Source: Steromphala cineraria (taxonomy: Eukaryota > Mollusca > Gastropoda > Trochida > Trochidae). Taken from it: a DNA stretch of 64,000 bases. The notes beneath the pieces are model-generated. The model was not told where the DNA came from. It ran no database searches and was given only the letters and a program-made list of their open reading frames with translations. Below are positions 22,471-35,413 of this stretch, one piece after another (within the stretch, counting starts at the first letter, position 1; the number at the start of each line of letters is the position of its first letter). Where the stretch lies: positions 57,110,575-57,174,574 of the forward strand of contig OU744725.1 of assembly GCA_916613615.1 (NCBI GenBank), in the 5' to 3' direction. Made by a program: the position numbers and the translations under genes.

Positions 22471-25400
22471 TTAATGGTAGAATATGATATCCTTGTATCG
22501 AAACTCTGATTGGCACTATGATAATGTAAACTCGCTAAACATCCCCGCATATCATACAACTTTTTTGTAATCATTCACGGATATCACTTTCTTCAGATAT
22601 TTAAAAAAAAACGGTGAGATAGATCGTAATAAGCCAACTTGTTATCAATATCAATTCCTCTTTTAATTTTTCAGGTACCTAAATAATTGTTTTGGTTATT
22701 TTACCAAATGTGCCTGAATAATATAGGCATTGTTAAACAAATTAAACAGTATCTAAGAAACTATAAATTCTTGCGAGTGTTTACACACAAAAAATAATGA
22801 CTCTTGCTTCGGCAGTGAAAAAAACCGCTTATTACAACAATATATTTACTAAACGATACAAACATTTGATATCGGTTGCCCTTCCTTTCAATGCATTCAT
22901 CCATTTAAAGTTTTTGTTTTTTGTTTTTTTTGGGTTTTTTTGTGTGAAAAGTATCGTTTTATTACCATGATCGTATAAGTATTTATGAAAAGCAAGGTGA
23001 ACACTCTACTCGTTTACCGAAACTTCAAAACATTGATCACAAAAATTGAAAGGAACATGTTATTTATGTATTAACGAAAATTGAATTTTCAAACAATCGA
23101 TTAATAAACTACCTGTAATATAATTGTGCGACAAACAATGTTTAAAATGTATTTTTTTATAACATTGGTTGCAATGAATTCATAATCTAAAAATAAAATT
23201 GGGGGGTTTCTTTTTTTATCATTTTATTTCTTTTTGAGGTACATGTACATTTACTACAATTAACACATTAACACAATTAAACTACAAAGAAAGTGACATT
23301 TTACATAGCAATTTAATCCATTCAATGTTTGACTATCTATGACCACTATAATAAAGTGAAAGGGTTTGTGGTACTCAATATTCTCTACTGCAGGTGTATA
23401 CACAGTCTCAAGCCTACACTGTTTGTTTTAGTTTCAATGTGTCAGTGCGATAGTTCTTATTTGCCTGAAGAAACTGACTCATAGCCTCTACGTGATACAA
23501 GAGCTATGTAAATGTAATTATTAATCGTGATATCGTGCAATCAGTTGAATGACTTTCCCGGGGCTTGTTTGGATGAAATTAGACAGGAATGATTAGTTTT
23601 ATGTGTAAGTAACTTGATAATGATAAGTAACGAGAAATGTAAATGACTGAGGTTCTTATTTCATCACTTTACATATCTTTCTTATCTATTCTTAGATCGA
23701 ATGAAATGTTATGAACTGCTTACTCGTTATTCGTAAATGATATTTGTCCATATTGTCTATAATTTAGATAGACATGTTAGTTGATGTAATCTCTAGCTTT
23801 TTAACAAAATTTAAATTTGAGAATAAATCATTATCACTTTTAAAAACAAACTGCCTAACGCTTATCGTTAAGTTTGTCTTATTCATAATTGAGTGTTTTT
23901 GTTAACCAATAAGCATTGTTAATTGCCTTTAGATATCAGTTAAGCGTCTTTTGATATAGTATTAGTGCTGACCATACAAAAAGGGAATTTGACTGATTTG
24001 ACAATTTTACTTGGAAAAACATATTTTTAAATTACGACTTTAATGCTGTTCGGTTCAAGTCTGGACTGGTACGGCTAGTTCTAAGTTGACCGCCCAAATT
24101 TTGACGCTTTAAACAAATAAATATGTAGATAAAATTACATTTTGATAAAACCTGAAGTATGAAGATAATTTTTTTATAATTTTTTTTCCTACATGTATAT
24201 TTCCATAAAAATGCCATGGCGTTTCTGAATGCCACTGCAAAACGCAATTAAGTCCAGAATTTTATTTTTTGGAAAAATCTTTGAACGAAAATTAAGTGGT
24301 TAGGTCGAGGTTAGTTGATGTCACCATACACTGTGGCGGAAGACCTAACTGCGATCAGCAATGTCACCGAATAATGCTCAGTGTCTCCTATTAATACACA
24401 AGTGTATGGTGAACCTCTGGGGGCTAAATATTACTCTTTGTTAGACGAGTTCATTTAGTAAATATCTCCATGTCCCTACACATGATTTTACATTTCTAAG
24501 GAAACCGTTTAAAATTATGGTTTTAAAATCGCTTTAGCTCCACGTATATTGTCGAATCTTCCCATAATCCAAACAAATCTGTTTCTTCTCTATTTTGAAA
24601 ATAAAATCGAGCACTGATTATAATCTATCGTCAACCCATAGATAGATATCAAGACAGTGTAAATCATGCCGCAATATGGTTGTATAACAGATTAGTGAAA
24701 TCAGTATATTTATCAGAGTATGTATAAAATGTATTAAGAAACTGGTATATCTTTATTGTTTGATGTAATACATAGTTCAATATCCATGACATGTATGTAT
24801 CTCCTAGTTATAATAATACCATCAAGAACGAACGACTCTTCATACATCCTAGGATATCAAGCTGTCATCAACATAATAATGACAACTATGAAATCTATTC
24901 ATTATTTCACAAAACATTGACTCAATTCATGACTATATCGACCATTTCTGTTGATATGAATTTAACTGACAGGTGGTAACCATAGAAAATAATCAATATT
25001 TCTACATAAATATTGGTAACAATACCTCCTCCCTTAAACAATAGGCAATGGGACGGAAAGCCTGCTATCTTAAATTCTGCACGATGTGGTATTGTTAACT
25101 TTATCAATTACTGATGTCATCTATCTAGAAGATACACCAAGCTTGTTTGAACATCGGAGACTTGTTATAGTGAGTTGACAGCGAGTAATTTTCAAATTGA
25201 AATTGAACGCTCTATCAATCCAGTATAACATGTAACTGATATTCAAAAATATGTTTATCTCCATTCTACCATGACGATTTTAATCATGAACTCTTTGTTA
25301 AAGCGAATTGCAATTGTAAAAAATCCAACTTCCGTCAACAAAAATAAACTCGTCTTTGCCGTTTTTTCTTCCTGCTATTCTAAATGGATTAATCCATGAG

Positions 25401-25841
25401 CAAAGGTAACTCTATCATTGCGTAGCCATCAACGTATTTCTAATTATTCACAACACAAATATTAATATTGTTTCGTTTAAAACATGATTTTGATTTATTC
25501 AATAAAGAAATCCCTATGAAGCCAGTAGTTAATTCTAACAGAAAACCACGTTGACGTTGTGTCAAAGATTATGACCTCAGCAGCGCTAGCGTAGTTGCGT
25601 CACTGTATTGTTAAAATCAGAAGACGTTCAATCCAAATTTATCACGATTTTTCGGAGAACCAAGTATCAGAATCAAGTAGAATCATCACTTTCATCGTAG
25701 AAATACGGTAACATACTGATCATGTTCTGTGAAGCAACATACTTTTCCCAACATTTGAACAGAATTCATTGGGATACATTTTGAGACAACTAACAATATG
25801 ACATAATACACGAACCGTGTCCATATGTGTTAGCAATGACC
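22471..25841. other. Single-copy AT-rich DNA, nothing recognised
   Basis: After the end of block B the sequence is unique in the window. ORFs are short and low in complexity. I saw no terminal repeats, splice-flanked open segments or RNA genes. Confidence 0.5.
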
Positions 25842-26170
25842 CATTCTCTCCCTACAGCAGCAGATCAAGTCATGAAATGTTGATCGAGCCTCTGTTCTTA
25901 TTCGTTGAGTGAGTGGGGTAGAATAGAAGATGCCTGATTTAAGGCAATCAACCTAAGTTTCGCAATCAGCAACGTTGTTCTAAAATCATTATTGTGATAT
26001 GAAGCTTTCCATATGAGAACTGTTGTCATTTGCTAAAAACATCTAACGGATTGTGGTGAACCTTATTTTTCCCGCCAGGGAAAACTGCCGGAACCCACGG
26101 ATTAGGTCTCATAAAAACAGATGATCAATTAACATTTAATGACTTGATCTGCGCGCCTCTTGAAATTCTT
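25842..26170. mobile_element. MULE-like MITE, degraded right end
   Basis: It starts CATTCTCTCCCTACAGCAG and carries the interior markers GCAATCAGC and GGGAAAACTGCCGG. The right arm ACTTGATCTGCGCGCCTCTTG is damaged, so no target duplication can be read. Confidence 0.65.
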
Positions 26171-27016
26171 CCCCGAGATTTGTCAACGAATATTGTTGAA
26201 TTTGATTATAAAAGACAAGCATGAGAGAAACAAACCACTTTGACGATTTGGTTGCAGCGACAAGTGTATCTATTATACTTGAAAACATCTAAATCACTTC
26301 ATTAACAAATTTTTTAACATCATATGAAATTTAAATAAATAATCAGTTATCACAGATATTGAATGGAATCAAATGTACTTTCCACGATATTGCAATTGTT
26401 GATATCTGGACGATTTGGCAAGAGTAACACTTTGACAGATTGTCAAATTCCTGCCACTCCATAAAATTCTGACAAGAAAAAGAGTAAATTCAATGGAAAA
26501 GAATATTTTTTTCAAAATGATTTGATTGACTTGATTGTTTCGAGTTACTACCTTGGATTAAATCGTGTAAATGTGAATCTCATAATCTATATTAACAAAG
26601 TGAGACAGCTATCAAATCATAGCTACAAGACATTGTTAACATTTTATCAAATAAAGATATATTTGCTCAATACTTAATATAGTTATATGTCGAACATGAA
26701 AACAGATTGTAAGAGTTCCTGACCATCCTGAAAGATCAGGTATCAAAAACCTCTTATATCATATTTTCAATTAAATAAGTGTTGATTTCGAAAAGTTTCA
26801 TTTCACGTAAAACACCGAGAGCTATCTGGCACGTGTTTGTCCTCTAAACCTTGCGATTTCATTATATCACAAATTGTTGTATAAGCTTTGAAAGTTTGTC
26901 TACCCTCTGGGTTTATATATTAACATATATGGATGATAGTTATCATAAGAAGAGAGCAAATCATTATTTGTGAAATATGCACCTGACAAGGTAAATTTGA
27001 GTATTGTACTCATAAA
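26171..27016. other. Single-copy AT-rich DNA, nothing recognised
   Basis: No open frame, repeat or signal that I can support. Confidence 0.5.
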
Positions 27017-27466
27017 AGGGGCAGTGGGACGTTTTTTTAAATTTTTATTATTTAAAAATTTCACTGATAATTGTATGTTAATGCTAAATGTATTATTTTG
27101 ATATTGTCAAAAATCTCATTACACAAACCAATCATCCAGAGTCAGACAACAGATTATTAAGATTCACATAAAGTCCAATGGCGGCGATTTTTGTGTGAAC
27201 ACATTTAATGCATATTGTATAAGTAAACGGGATCGCACGGCTTTATATTTGGAATAATAATAATTAATAATAATAATAATAATTTATTTATATAGCGCCG
27301 AAAATCCATCTTGATATTTGGAATAATAATAATTAATAATAATAATAATAATTTATTTATATAGCGCCGAAAATCCATCTTGAAGGTGCTCTGTGGCGCT
27401 GGAACCATTAATTTAAATTTTCCTGACATCACCTTATATTCCCCCTAAATACATGCTACTGTCCCT
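27017..27466. mobile_element. TTAA MITE carrying an AAT-repeat insertion
   Basis: The ends are AAGGGGCAGTGGGACG and CATGCTACTGTCCCTT, diverged TIRs of the TTAA family. The interior matches the family (for example GGCGGCGATTTTTGTGTGAA) but is interrupted by an AAT-rich segment with TTTATATAGCGCCG, itself duplicated. Flanking tetranucleotides have diverged from TTAA. Confidence 0.7.
27245..27382. repeat. 69-bp exact tandem duplication with (AAT)n
   Basis: Units 27245-27313 and 27314-27382 appear identical. Each contains (AAT)n and TTTATATAGCGCCGAAAATC. The exactness suggests a very recent duplication. AAT runs next to TTTATATAGCGCC are common in aquatic invertebrate interspersed repeats (recollection). 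Confidence 0.85.
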
Positions 27467-29396
27467 TGAAGGTAGTTAACGCGGGAAGAGTCAGATAAAG
27501 TAAAACGTGTGACGATGACACACGTGTTGGCTAAACAGAAAGGATCTTCACATCTTGTGTTCGGAATGAGAGTTTCAGTTTTAATTAGAGCCATGCATTG
27601 ACAGAAGTGGTGAATTACAATGCTGAATTAATCATATAATTAAAACCTATTTTCCAATACAATAACAATAACAATACATTATTATAATAATTGTCAAATA
27701 TGTGATATGCACATTAAAACTCAAGGTGGCTAATTTACCATTTACAAAAAGCAAATATCATTTATTATATGTAAGATTGTGTGGGCTTATTGTGGAACGT
27801 AAGTCAGTGTCACAGAAAAAAATTAATGATTAAAATTATTAATGTTAATTAATGAAACCTATTTTTGTAATTTTATGTTATAAGTATAAGCCACTGCTAT
27901 TGTGAAGCCATATCATTTGGAACGACATTGAAAGTAAGAACATTCTTCAGGCTCAACCAATCATATTAGAATTTCTCTAAAAGTGTATGACAGATGATTA
28001 AGAGTACCATTGTTGGTGAGAATTGAATGATGTGATGCATACCACAAAATGATTTTGTAGAAATAGATTTATTAGATCAGTAAAGTGTATACAAATAATT
28101 GAATGAAATTTCATTATTCTCATAGTCGAATATAATACGCTATAACCATTAGACTGTCATTTTAATGCACAAAATTTAAGCTCAAACTGAATTGGTGCTC
28201 ATAATTTCTAATGTGTTTGTCATGTCGCGAAGTGACTGGTCTCCTAATGCATTAATTATTCAGTCATTTCTTTGTAAATCAATTCAAGGATATCTCAATA
28301 AAATTCTCTTCATCATATCAATAGACTAAAAATGAAATAGATTTTCTCTGCCTACAGAGAAATATTGCCAATAACGTTCTGAATGTATAGGGTTGGATTT
28401 AATGTGTTGTCTATGGAATATTTCACGATTTTAAATGGATCATCCAGAACTGGGAGGGATTTAATTTCAATATGGCACTGATGGCATAATGAGGCACGAG
28501 CATATCCATCACGTGGCCAAACATTAGACAAAATTATGAAATGTTTTTTTTTTTAGTTAACGTTTTTTTAACAATCAACTGAACTGGCTAGTGTTTATTT
28601 AATTTTTTTATTGCAATCGATTTTATTACATTGTGCAAATACTACGATGTATTTTAGATATCTATAGCTAACAGCTTCTTTATCTATATTTCAACATTTA
28701 CATCAAGCTCATAATATGTATTATCATGAATTGTTAACATTATGGGAAAGTTGGTAAATGGATGGAACATTCTGTTTATTTGAAAGACAATAATAAACAG
28801 ATATCTCATGTCATATTGACTGTCGTTATCAAGAAAATATTGCTATCGATTAACAACCACAGGTAGCAATTGAGATTTTATATATTTGAACAAAACTCTA
28901 AGAATCGAGTTGTTTTTGTAATAAAACAATATGAACAGTATGTTACGCTGATAAAAAATCCTGTGTATTGATAAAGAGTTCTCTTAGAAAACTAAATTCT
29001 CCCCTGATTGAAGCAATGGAGACATATAGCCTGACAATGATGTTAATTGCATACAGAATCATCGATGTTAATGATATCAATAACATACAGAATCATCAAT
29101 GTCAATAAAACATGTGTAGCTTGTCATGTTAAAATGGTTACCAATTTGAGGAGTATCCCAATTGAGTGATGAGGACGCTTCGATATCAGACAACTTGTAA
29201 TTAAAGCACACTTTAAGCGTTATGCATGAACTAAATAAAACACCGACTGATTTATGTTTTGAAAACCATACATGCGATAGTTCAGTTTGTTAACCTCTTA
29301 CCGATAAAGTCAAACGTCGTCCTTCTTCCTGCCATATTGTCGGTCAACTCTAGATAATCCATGGTTAATATTATGATAAATCTCTACAAATACACT
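27467..29396. other. Single-copy AT-rich DNA, nothing recognised
   Basis: Contains only short chance ORFs and homopolymer runs; no supported feature. Confidence 0.5.
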
Positions 29397-29483
29397 ATTC
29401 TTTCCACACACAGGCAGATCAGTCATGTAAAGGTGATCAAGCTTCTGTTACATGACTTGATCTGCCTCTGTGGGGAGAGAATG
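29397..29483. mobile_element. MULE-like MITE reduced to an 87-bp hairpin
   Basis: The left arm (CAGGCAGATCAGTCATGTAA) and right arm (TTACATGACTTGATCTGCCT) are almost joined. Only the TIR arms remain, so the single strand would fold into a near-perfect hairpin. It is the smallest member of the family in this window. Confidence 0.75.
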
Positions 29484-29846
29484 CTGAACAACATGATTGA
29501 TTGACTTTGTCAGAAGAAATCGAAATGGTGAACTTCGGAGACAAAACTTGTGCATGGCAATTCATTCCATTCTTTTCAAAAGAAATAGTTCAAACAATTC
29601 CCTTTGGCACCGATCAGAAATAGATCATAGGACTTTAATAACATAAATCTGACTTGCAAGCATTTATTGAATACTTGGAGTTTGATCAGCAACCGTCATC
29701 AATTATGTTTTCCCGTCTTATATGGTGTCTGAGAAAGGCGGACGGACAGACGCACAGACGGGCACACGGACCCCAAACCTATATCTCCCTTCAACTTGGT
29801 TTGCGGGAAATAATAAATACATTTATTCATAGAGCTACAAAGGTAC

Positions 29847-30179
29847 CATTCTCTCCCCACAGAGGCAGATCAAGTCATGTTGCCTCTGTTCTATTACGCC
29901 GAAATCCGTGGATTCTGGTAGTTTCCCCTGGAAGAAAAAACTTTCATCAAAATACATTTGAATTTCAATATCAAATGACAAGGCTTCTCGCATGGAAAGG
30001 GTGGTTCATATCACAATGCCTTTGCCTTGTTTCAGTTGCCAAAATGATGATTTAAGAACAGCGTCGCTGATTGCACAACTAATTTTGATTTCCTCCAATC
30101 AGGCATTCCCACAAACTCGGCGTCATATAACAGAAGCTAAATCAACATGACTTGATCTGCCTCTGTGGGGGAGAAAATG
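29847..30179. mobile_element. MULE-like MITE with 9-bp target duplication
   Basis: The element starts CATTCTCTCCCCACAGAGGC and ends with the complementary CTCTGTGGGGGAGAAAATG. It is flanked by CAAAGGTAC and CAAATGTAC (8 of 9). Its interior lies in the opposite orientation to 21444-21801. The plus-strand ORF over it (29654-30055) is chance. Confidence 0.75.
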
Positions 30180-31513
30180 CAAATGTACATGTAATATCAA
30201 TCCCAGTGAGCGCTTCTTGAGGGTTTATCTCGATCAGTGGGTATCGCTCTTCATGATATTTTTGTTATAATCTCAACTCCCTAGGAGTCATGCGAACAAG
30301 ATGCAACCATAACGAGAAACCTATTTACAGCACGGTGCTATAACCTGCAACACAAGTATCTGTACGTGGTCACGTGGTTATCAGGTCATTTCATGAAGGT
30401 ATTTTGGATTGTGCATTCAGTTTGCTTGCAGGGGTAACCAGATAAATTCAATATACTTTAAATTTACCTGGATTATAGTATTTTACTCCTGATAGTAAAA
30501 TCAATTTCGACTGTTTACATGTTTACACGTGTACTGTATGTATGATTTGGTAAATTTACGCCTAGGAGTTACTCCATAATGCTTGAAGATAACATGAAAT
30601 ATTTTTCTGTTGAAAAATTACAAAGTTGTTATTTTATTGCTAATTATTAAGAAAAAAGAAATCAATTTGTCTGAAATTTTAAACTTCTTTTAGATTGAAA
30701 TACCTTTTTATTCTACCATTGTCAGTGAAATTGAGTGAAATTGATTTCAAGGATGACACAAAATGTAAATTTGTTTAAATTACCGCTTTGATGGTATCAA
30801 ATAGTAATCCCCATTATCATGCATTAAATCTAAAAATTAAATACTTAAACGAGTAATTGCTAAAACGATTTCAATTTCTTTTCTATAATGCATCAATTCG
30901 TCCAATCTCTTCATTGAATAACAATTTAATGGCATGTCAATAGAATCGTAATCTTTAAAAATTACGTCCAGTATGCCTACATAACGATTGGCAATACAAT
31001 TCTAAAGCTACATGTATGACTTTTTATAAAATGTTTCTCCTATTGAATACGCTGTTACACGTTAATATTCTTGAACATGTCCTTGTCTTTTATGCCCCTT
31101 TATGCTTTTTTTATGTAGAAATCGGTGATCCTCTTTGTTGATAGCCCTTGTGTAGATTGTTATTCAACTCCAAAAACTGGTAACATGTTTGATGATAGTT
31201 ACTAGGGCTGCGAAAAATTGCATAAAAATTCAAAATATTGCGATACATATTAAAATTTAATTGAAATTAGGGGTCTTCAGGTGTACAGTAGTATATATTC
31301 AAAACGAGTGTATAAAGAATAACAACGATGATTTCCTCCTATATTTCCTATATATGTAAAATAAAATAGCGACTCTATCCGGTAATAATATTGTGTATAT
31401 ATTTTATGTAATATAATGTTTTTGACGATGTTGAAAACATTTAGCGTTTCTTTTGGACATTACTAGTAAAAAATGATATCTATAGTGAAGTAAATAAATC
31501 TACGATGGTTCAC
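30180..31513. other. Single-copy AT-rich DNA, nothing recognised
   Basis: If the exon at 31514-31750 is real, this would be its downstream intron or flank. No further open segment with splice sites was found. Confidence 0.4.
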
Positions 31514-31750
31514 CAGTAAATTTTCAGGAGCCATATCATAGATAACATATTCAGCAGCGAAAGGATGTGGTTGTAATGCAATTGAGGACCAATGGAAACA
31601 TGCAAGTTTATTCAACAGTTTTGCTATATTTCCTGACGTCGATGAGACGTATTCAACTTTATGGTCCCTAAAGGAGCCACTTAGTGAATTGTCGAGTTTT
31701 TTTTTATGCCAAACTTTACTAAACAGTCTCATCTGATCGAAAAGTATCAA
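31514..31750 (-). CDS. Exon candidate: 237-nt symmetric exon, unknown protein
   Basis: On the minus strand an acceptor TTTCCTGTAACAG leads into a frame open for 79 codons, ending at a weak donor CTG|GTGAAC. Both ends are phase 0. The text includes LILFDQMRLFSKVWHKKKLD, SSTSGNIAKLLNKLACFHWS and AAEYVIYDMAPENLLVNHR. The frame also contains an ATG seven codons in, so a first-exon reading is possible. The middle part (small residues, then KLLNKLACFHWSSIAL) loosely recalls ligand-binding domains of receptor guanylate cyclases, but this is only an impression. Single copy in the window and outside known repeats. Neighbouring exons not found. Confidence 0.35.
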
Positions 31751-32257
31751 CTGTTACAGGAAAGTATCATTTCTAAGCTTAACGACGCCGTTTAGTGATA
31801 ACAGGAAGGTTAAAAGATTGTGATTTTGATTGAAAATCAGAGAATGACTTGAGTCAATAAAATTGAAACGTAATTTGGTTATCATTATCACCAATAATGC
31901 CAGTTACAAGTTGATACTGTTTGGTAGGTTTTATAACTAGTATTCATGCCAAATGGACGTGAAAAATTCGGCTTGCACGAAAATTTACGGCGGTTTTAAG
32001 ATATTTTATTTAAAAGCAAATGTTTATCTGATATGAAATATTTAAAGTTCTATCATGATTTATGCAATTACTGTTCGTTTTAAAGCTAAACATTATGTGA
32101 TTAAAATTACGAGGTGGCTCTTAACAAAATACAAGTTATTGTTCAATGTGTTTTTTATAATAATATTGTGTCTATATCAAGATTGCACTTTGTCAAACCA
32201 TAATTAAAGAAGTTTCAAAAGTTCAGATTAAATGTGTGATTATTAACTTAGATACAA

Positions 32258-32467
32258 TCACACACTGAATCCGTACTGTTTTGTTAACCTATAAAATACC
32301 CGTAAGATAATTAATGTTACTTGCTTGTTAATTGCTTCAGCGCCGTAATCAAATTGGCCGAACAGTAAATCACTCCTCCATTGGCCCCGAGGAACATACC
32401 CCCATGATGAATGATTAAAGGTATGTTTGTACAGCTCATGTTTCACATGGAAACGTCTCCAGGCCAA
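32258..32467 (-). other. Conserved ORF in block F, copy 2 (RFHVKHELYKH...)
   Basis: Counterpart of 5233-5445. It reads WRRFHVKHELYKHTFNHSSW and GYVPRGQWRSDLLFGQFDYG. The frame continues past the donor-like site to a stop near 32258. No ATG start. Family unknown. Confidence 0.3.
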
Positions 32468-32918
32468 TTACCATTCCATTGCATTGACACCCAGTGGCAT
32501 AAACATATAGCGTAGAGGGGCAACATGCTTAAGTGATTGATAAGGCAAACATGAACCAATGAAAGCGAATATTATACAAGACTTTTGTAATAATATCATC
32601 TTAAATAAATCACATTATCTTTTGTCATGTACTCATATTCCTTAGAAATTTGTTAACGTCTTAACCTTAGAAAGTCTTCAAAATTCAATGATTGCGTTTT
32701 TAAGTAGAAAAAAGAAATATAATATGCAATTTAAACAAAACCTCGTTAATAGATAAAAATTATATAGAAGATATTCGTTATCTGCATATCTTCTGTTCAC
32801 GAAATATCGTGTGTGTCATTGTCTTAAATATAACTAAGTTGTGTTTATGACTTTATCGATCTCAGCTATAGTTTAACAGACTGAAATATCGCGTGTCGTG
32901 CTTCCATATCATACAATA

Positions 32919-33122
32919 TCAGTGTGGATTTCCTTTCCTATTAAGGCATGACCAGTTCAAGTGTGTGTTAATCACGGGTTTGACAAACATCTTAATACAC
33001 TCATCACTCTCTTTAAATAGTTTTAATTGGTTTATCTTAAGAACTCCTACATCACGATGACACCTACGACTTGCAGTATGACATGCATGCAACCAGAGCT
33101 TATGATGGTATTTAAACTCCAA
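32919..33122 (-). other. Conserved 67-codon ORF in block F, copy 2
   Basis: Counterpart of 5762-5965 with full frame retention; differences include V to L, E to V, H to N and R to H at the last residue. The MITE at 33131 again abuts its 5' side. Family unknown. Confidence 0.3.
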
Positions 33123-33130
33123 TCTGTTAA

Positions 33131-33836
33131 AGGGGCACTAGCACGTTTTTTGAACTTTTATATTTTTCATTTGTTTACTGATTGTAACTTAAGGGGCAGT
33201 ATCATGTTTTTTGATAATTTTATATTTTAAAATTTTCACTGATAATTGTAAGTTTATGCTAAATGTATTATTTTGACAGTGTCAAAAAGCTCATTACACA
33301 AGCCAATCATCCATAGTCAGAGAACAGAGTATGAAGATTGACATAAAATCCATTAGCGGCCATTTTGTGTGAACACCTTTAATTCATTTATTTGTAAGAA
33401 AACAAAATCGTATGGCTAAACTTTACGTTATATATTTGAATTATTACTGCTCCGTTTAAATACATTGTCTTTTAATTGAGGCCATTAATTTTTATTTTCC
33501 TGATATCACCTTTTATTCCCCCTAAAGAATGCTACTGCCCCTTTAATGCGTAATATATTATTTTGATATCGTCAAACATCTCATTTCACAAACCAATTAT
33601 CCATAGTCAGAGAAGAAATTATAAAGATTCACATAAAGTCCATTTGCGGCCATTTTTGTGTGAGCATCTTTAATTCAGTTGTGTAAGAGAAAGGAATCAC
33701 ACGACTGAACTTAACATTATTTATTTGATTTATCACTGTTCCATTAACGTTAAATACATTGTCTTTCAATTGGTACCATTTCTTTTAATCTTCCTGACAC
33801 CTCCTTGTATTCCACCTAAAAACGTGCTACTGCCCC
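33131..33836. mobile_element. TTAA MITE, outer copy with nested MITE (F2)
   Basis: Left flank TTAA at 33127-33130, right flank TTGA at 33837-33840. Termini are AGGGGCACTAGCACGTTTTT and AACGTGCTACTGCCCC. Interrupted at 33189 by the inner copy. Confidence 0.85.
33193..33542. mobile_element. TTAA MITE, inner nested copy (F2)
   Basis: Bounded by TTAA at 33189-33192 and 33543-33546 inside the outer element. It keeps the complete right TIR GCTACTGCCCCT, which shows what the F1 counterpart (6036-6369) lost. Confidence 0.9.
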
Positions 33837-34889
33837 TTGAAATGATTACTAGATCCTCATCGTAAAGTTTACTGTTTAATCAGATGATAAAATTAGCAAA
33901 ACAAATGTATAATTAGTTAGTTTGTTATTGTTATGCGGAAAATGTTGTCCTGTTCAACATCAATAACCATTTAAGAGAATTCTGTACTAAGTTAATTGAT
34001 GCAAGTGCATATCTAAAACTCACAAAAGATCTTGTTTGGCATGTAAGTCTCATGCGTGTATGTCTCAAAATCCTTTTCACGTGTTTGATTGCCTATAAAC
34101 GAAAAAATTGGCACTACTTTAGATTCTTACACTTTGAACAAGGTGACTGTTACTTAGATCAGAAACAGAATCTCTACTGCAATGTTTTAACCATTCATCT
34201 ATACTTATGTTTTTATATAGGTACATTATCAGAGTTATACATTCCTACCAATCTCTCTTCCAAAAACTGAGTTCGGTAGGTAAACCATTAAAAAATATTC
34301 AGACATCAATTGTTAATACATTTCGTCTATTTCTTAATGTTTACAGTCCTTTTCGCGTGTAGTAATATCCTGACAACTTCCATGTCATGATTGTCAGTTC
34401 CACAGTTGCTGTGGAAACGCACGTGCATATGCATATTCTTGTGGAAAGAACAATGCCGTCTCATAAGACATTACATGTTTCTAAATGTGCTTACCTCCTT
34501 AAGTCCTTCGTGCGACCCTTCAAATAGTGTGTCCCTCTCTATAAATATAAGCTAACTAAGCTTTCATATGCATGTGTGTTCATTAATCATGTTCCTAATA
34601 TTAATTGTTTGGCATCTTTAATGTCGGCAATCAAGTTGCACTAAAATGGGTTTAAGCTTTACACAAACCATGAAGTCATGAACTTATAAGAAAATAAATG
34701 CACGTCACTCGTGTTATATGTCAACTGCAAGTAAATATGTTTTGAAACAATTGTTATCCATATGTGATGTAAGAAGTCGTGACCAAAAAACCGACATGTT
34801 GCAAATGTGTGATAAACTCTAACGGTAATCTAATTGGTCGGTTGAGAAAACCACGTCACATCGGAAAGAAGGACTACCCCAGCAGGCAT

Positions 34890-35190
34890 TTTAACGCTGA
34901 ACCAACGTTGAAACAACGTCGTTTATCAACGTTGAATTGACGTCGAATTTTGATTGGATTTGAAATTTGCCGCGACGTCGAAATCGGACGTTGTTTCGAC
35001 GTAGAAATGACGTTAATAGATACGACGTCGCAACAACGTTGGTATAACGTTGTCTCGACGTATATACGATATTGTATCAACGTTGAAACGACGTTTTATT
35101 GACGTATTTATAACGCAACATCAACGTCGATACAACATGGCTTTAACATTGATACAACGTTGATACGATGTTGCTTCAACGTTGGTAAAA
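34890..35190. repeat. Left ACGT-palindrome array of the 5.1-kb element
   Basis: About 300 bp of degenerate repeats dominated by CAACGTTGAAAC, GACGTCG and their complements. Many motifs are self-complementary, so both strands read alike. CpG content is far above the surrounding DNA. The minus-strand ORFs here (34874-35080, 35108-35335) simply translate the repeat. Confidence 0.85.
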
Positions 35191-35375
35191 GGTTAATCCC
35201 ATTTCTTATGATGCTGAATAGGTATGAGAGACGTTTTTCAATGTATATAACACTGCAGATAATCATAGAGACCGGAATCGTATCATGAAATATTTGGTAT
35301 ATCGTCGGGAATAGCTGTATCAATTTAACCAACAAATTAACAAGTCAAAAACAAACCGAGATAATGTTTACATAA

Positions 35376-35384
35376 TTGTTTATT
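35376..35384 (-). terminator. Poly(A) signal for the element-borne gene
   Basis: AATAAA on the minus strand (TTTATT at 35379-35384), about 30 bp beyond the stop codon at 35414-35416. Position and orientation fit the three-exon model. Confidence 0.4.
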
Positions 35385-35413
35385 AATCTTTTATACATTT
35401 CTATGAAAAGCCG

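Noticed and set aside
29654..30055. 133-codon ORF
   Set aside because: About half of it translates the MULE-like MITE at 29847.
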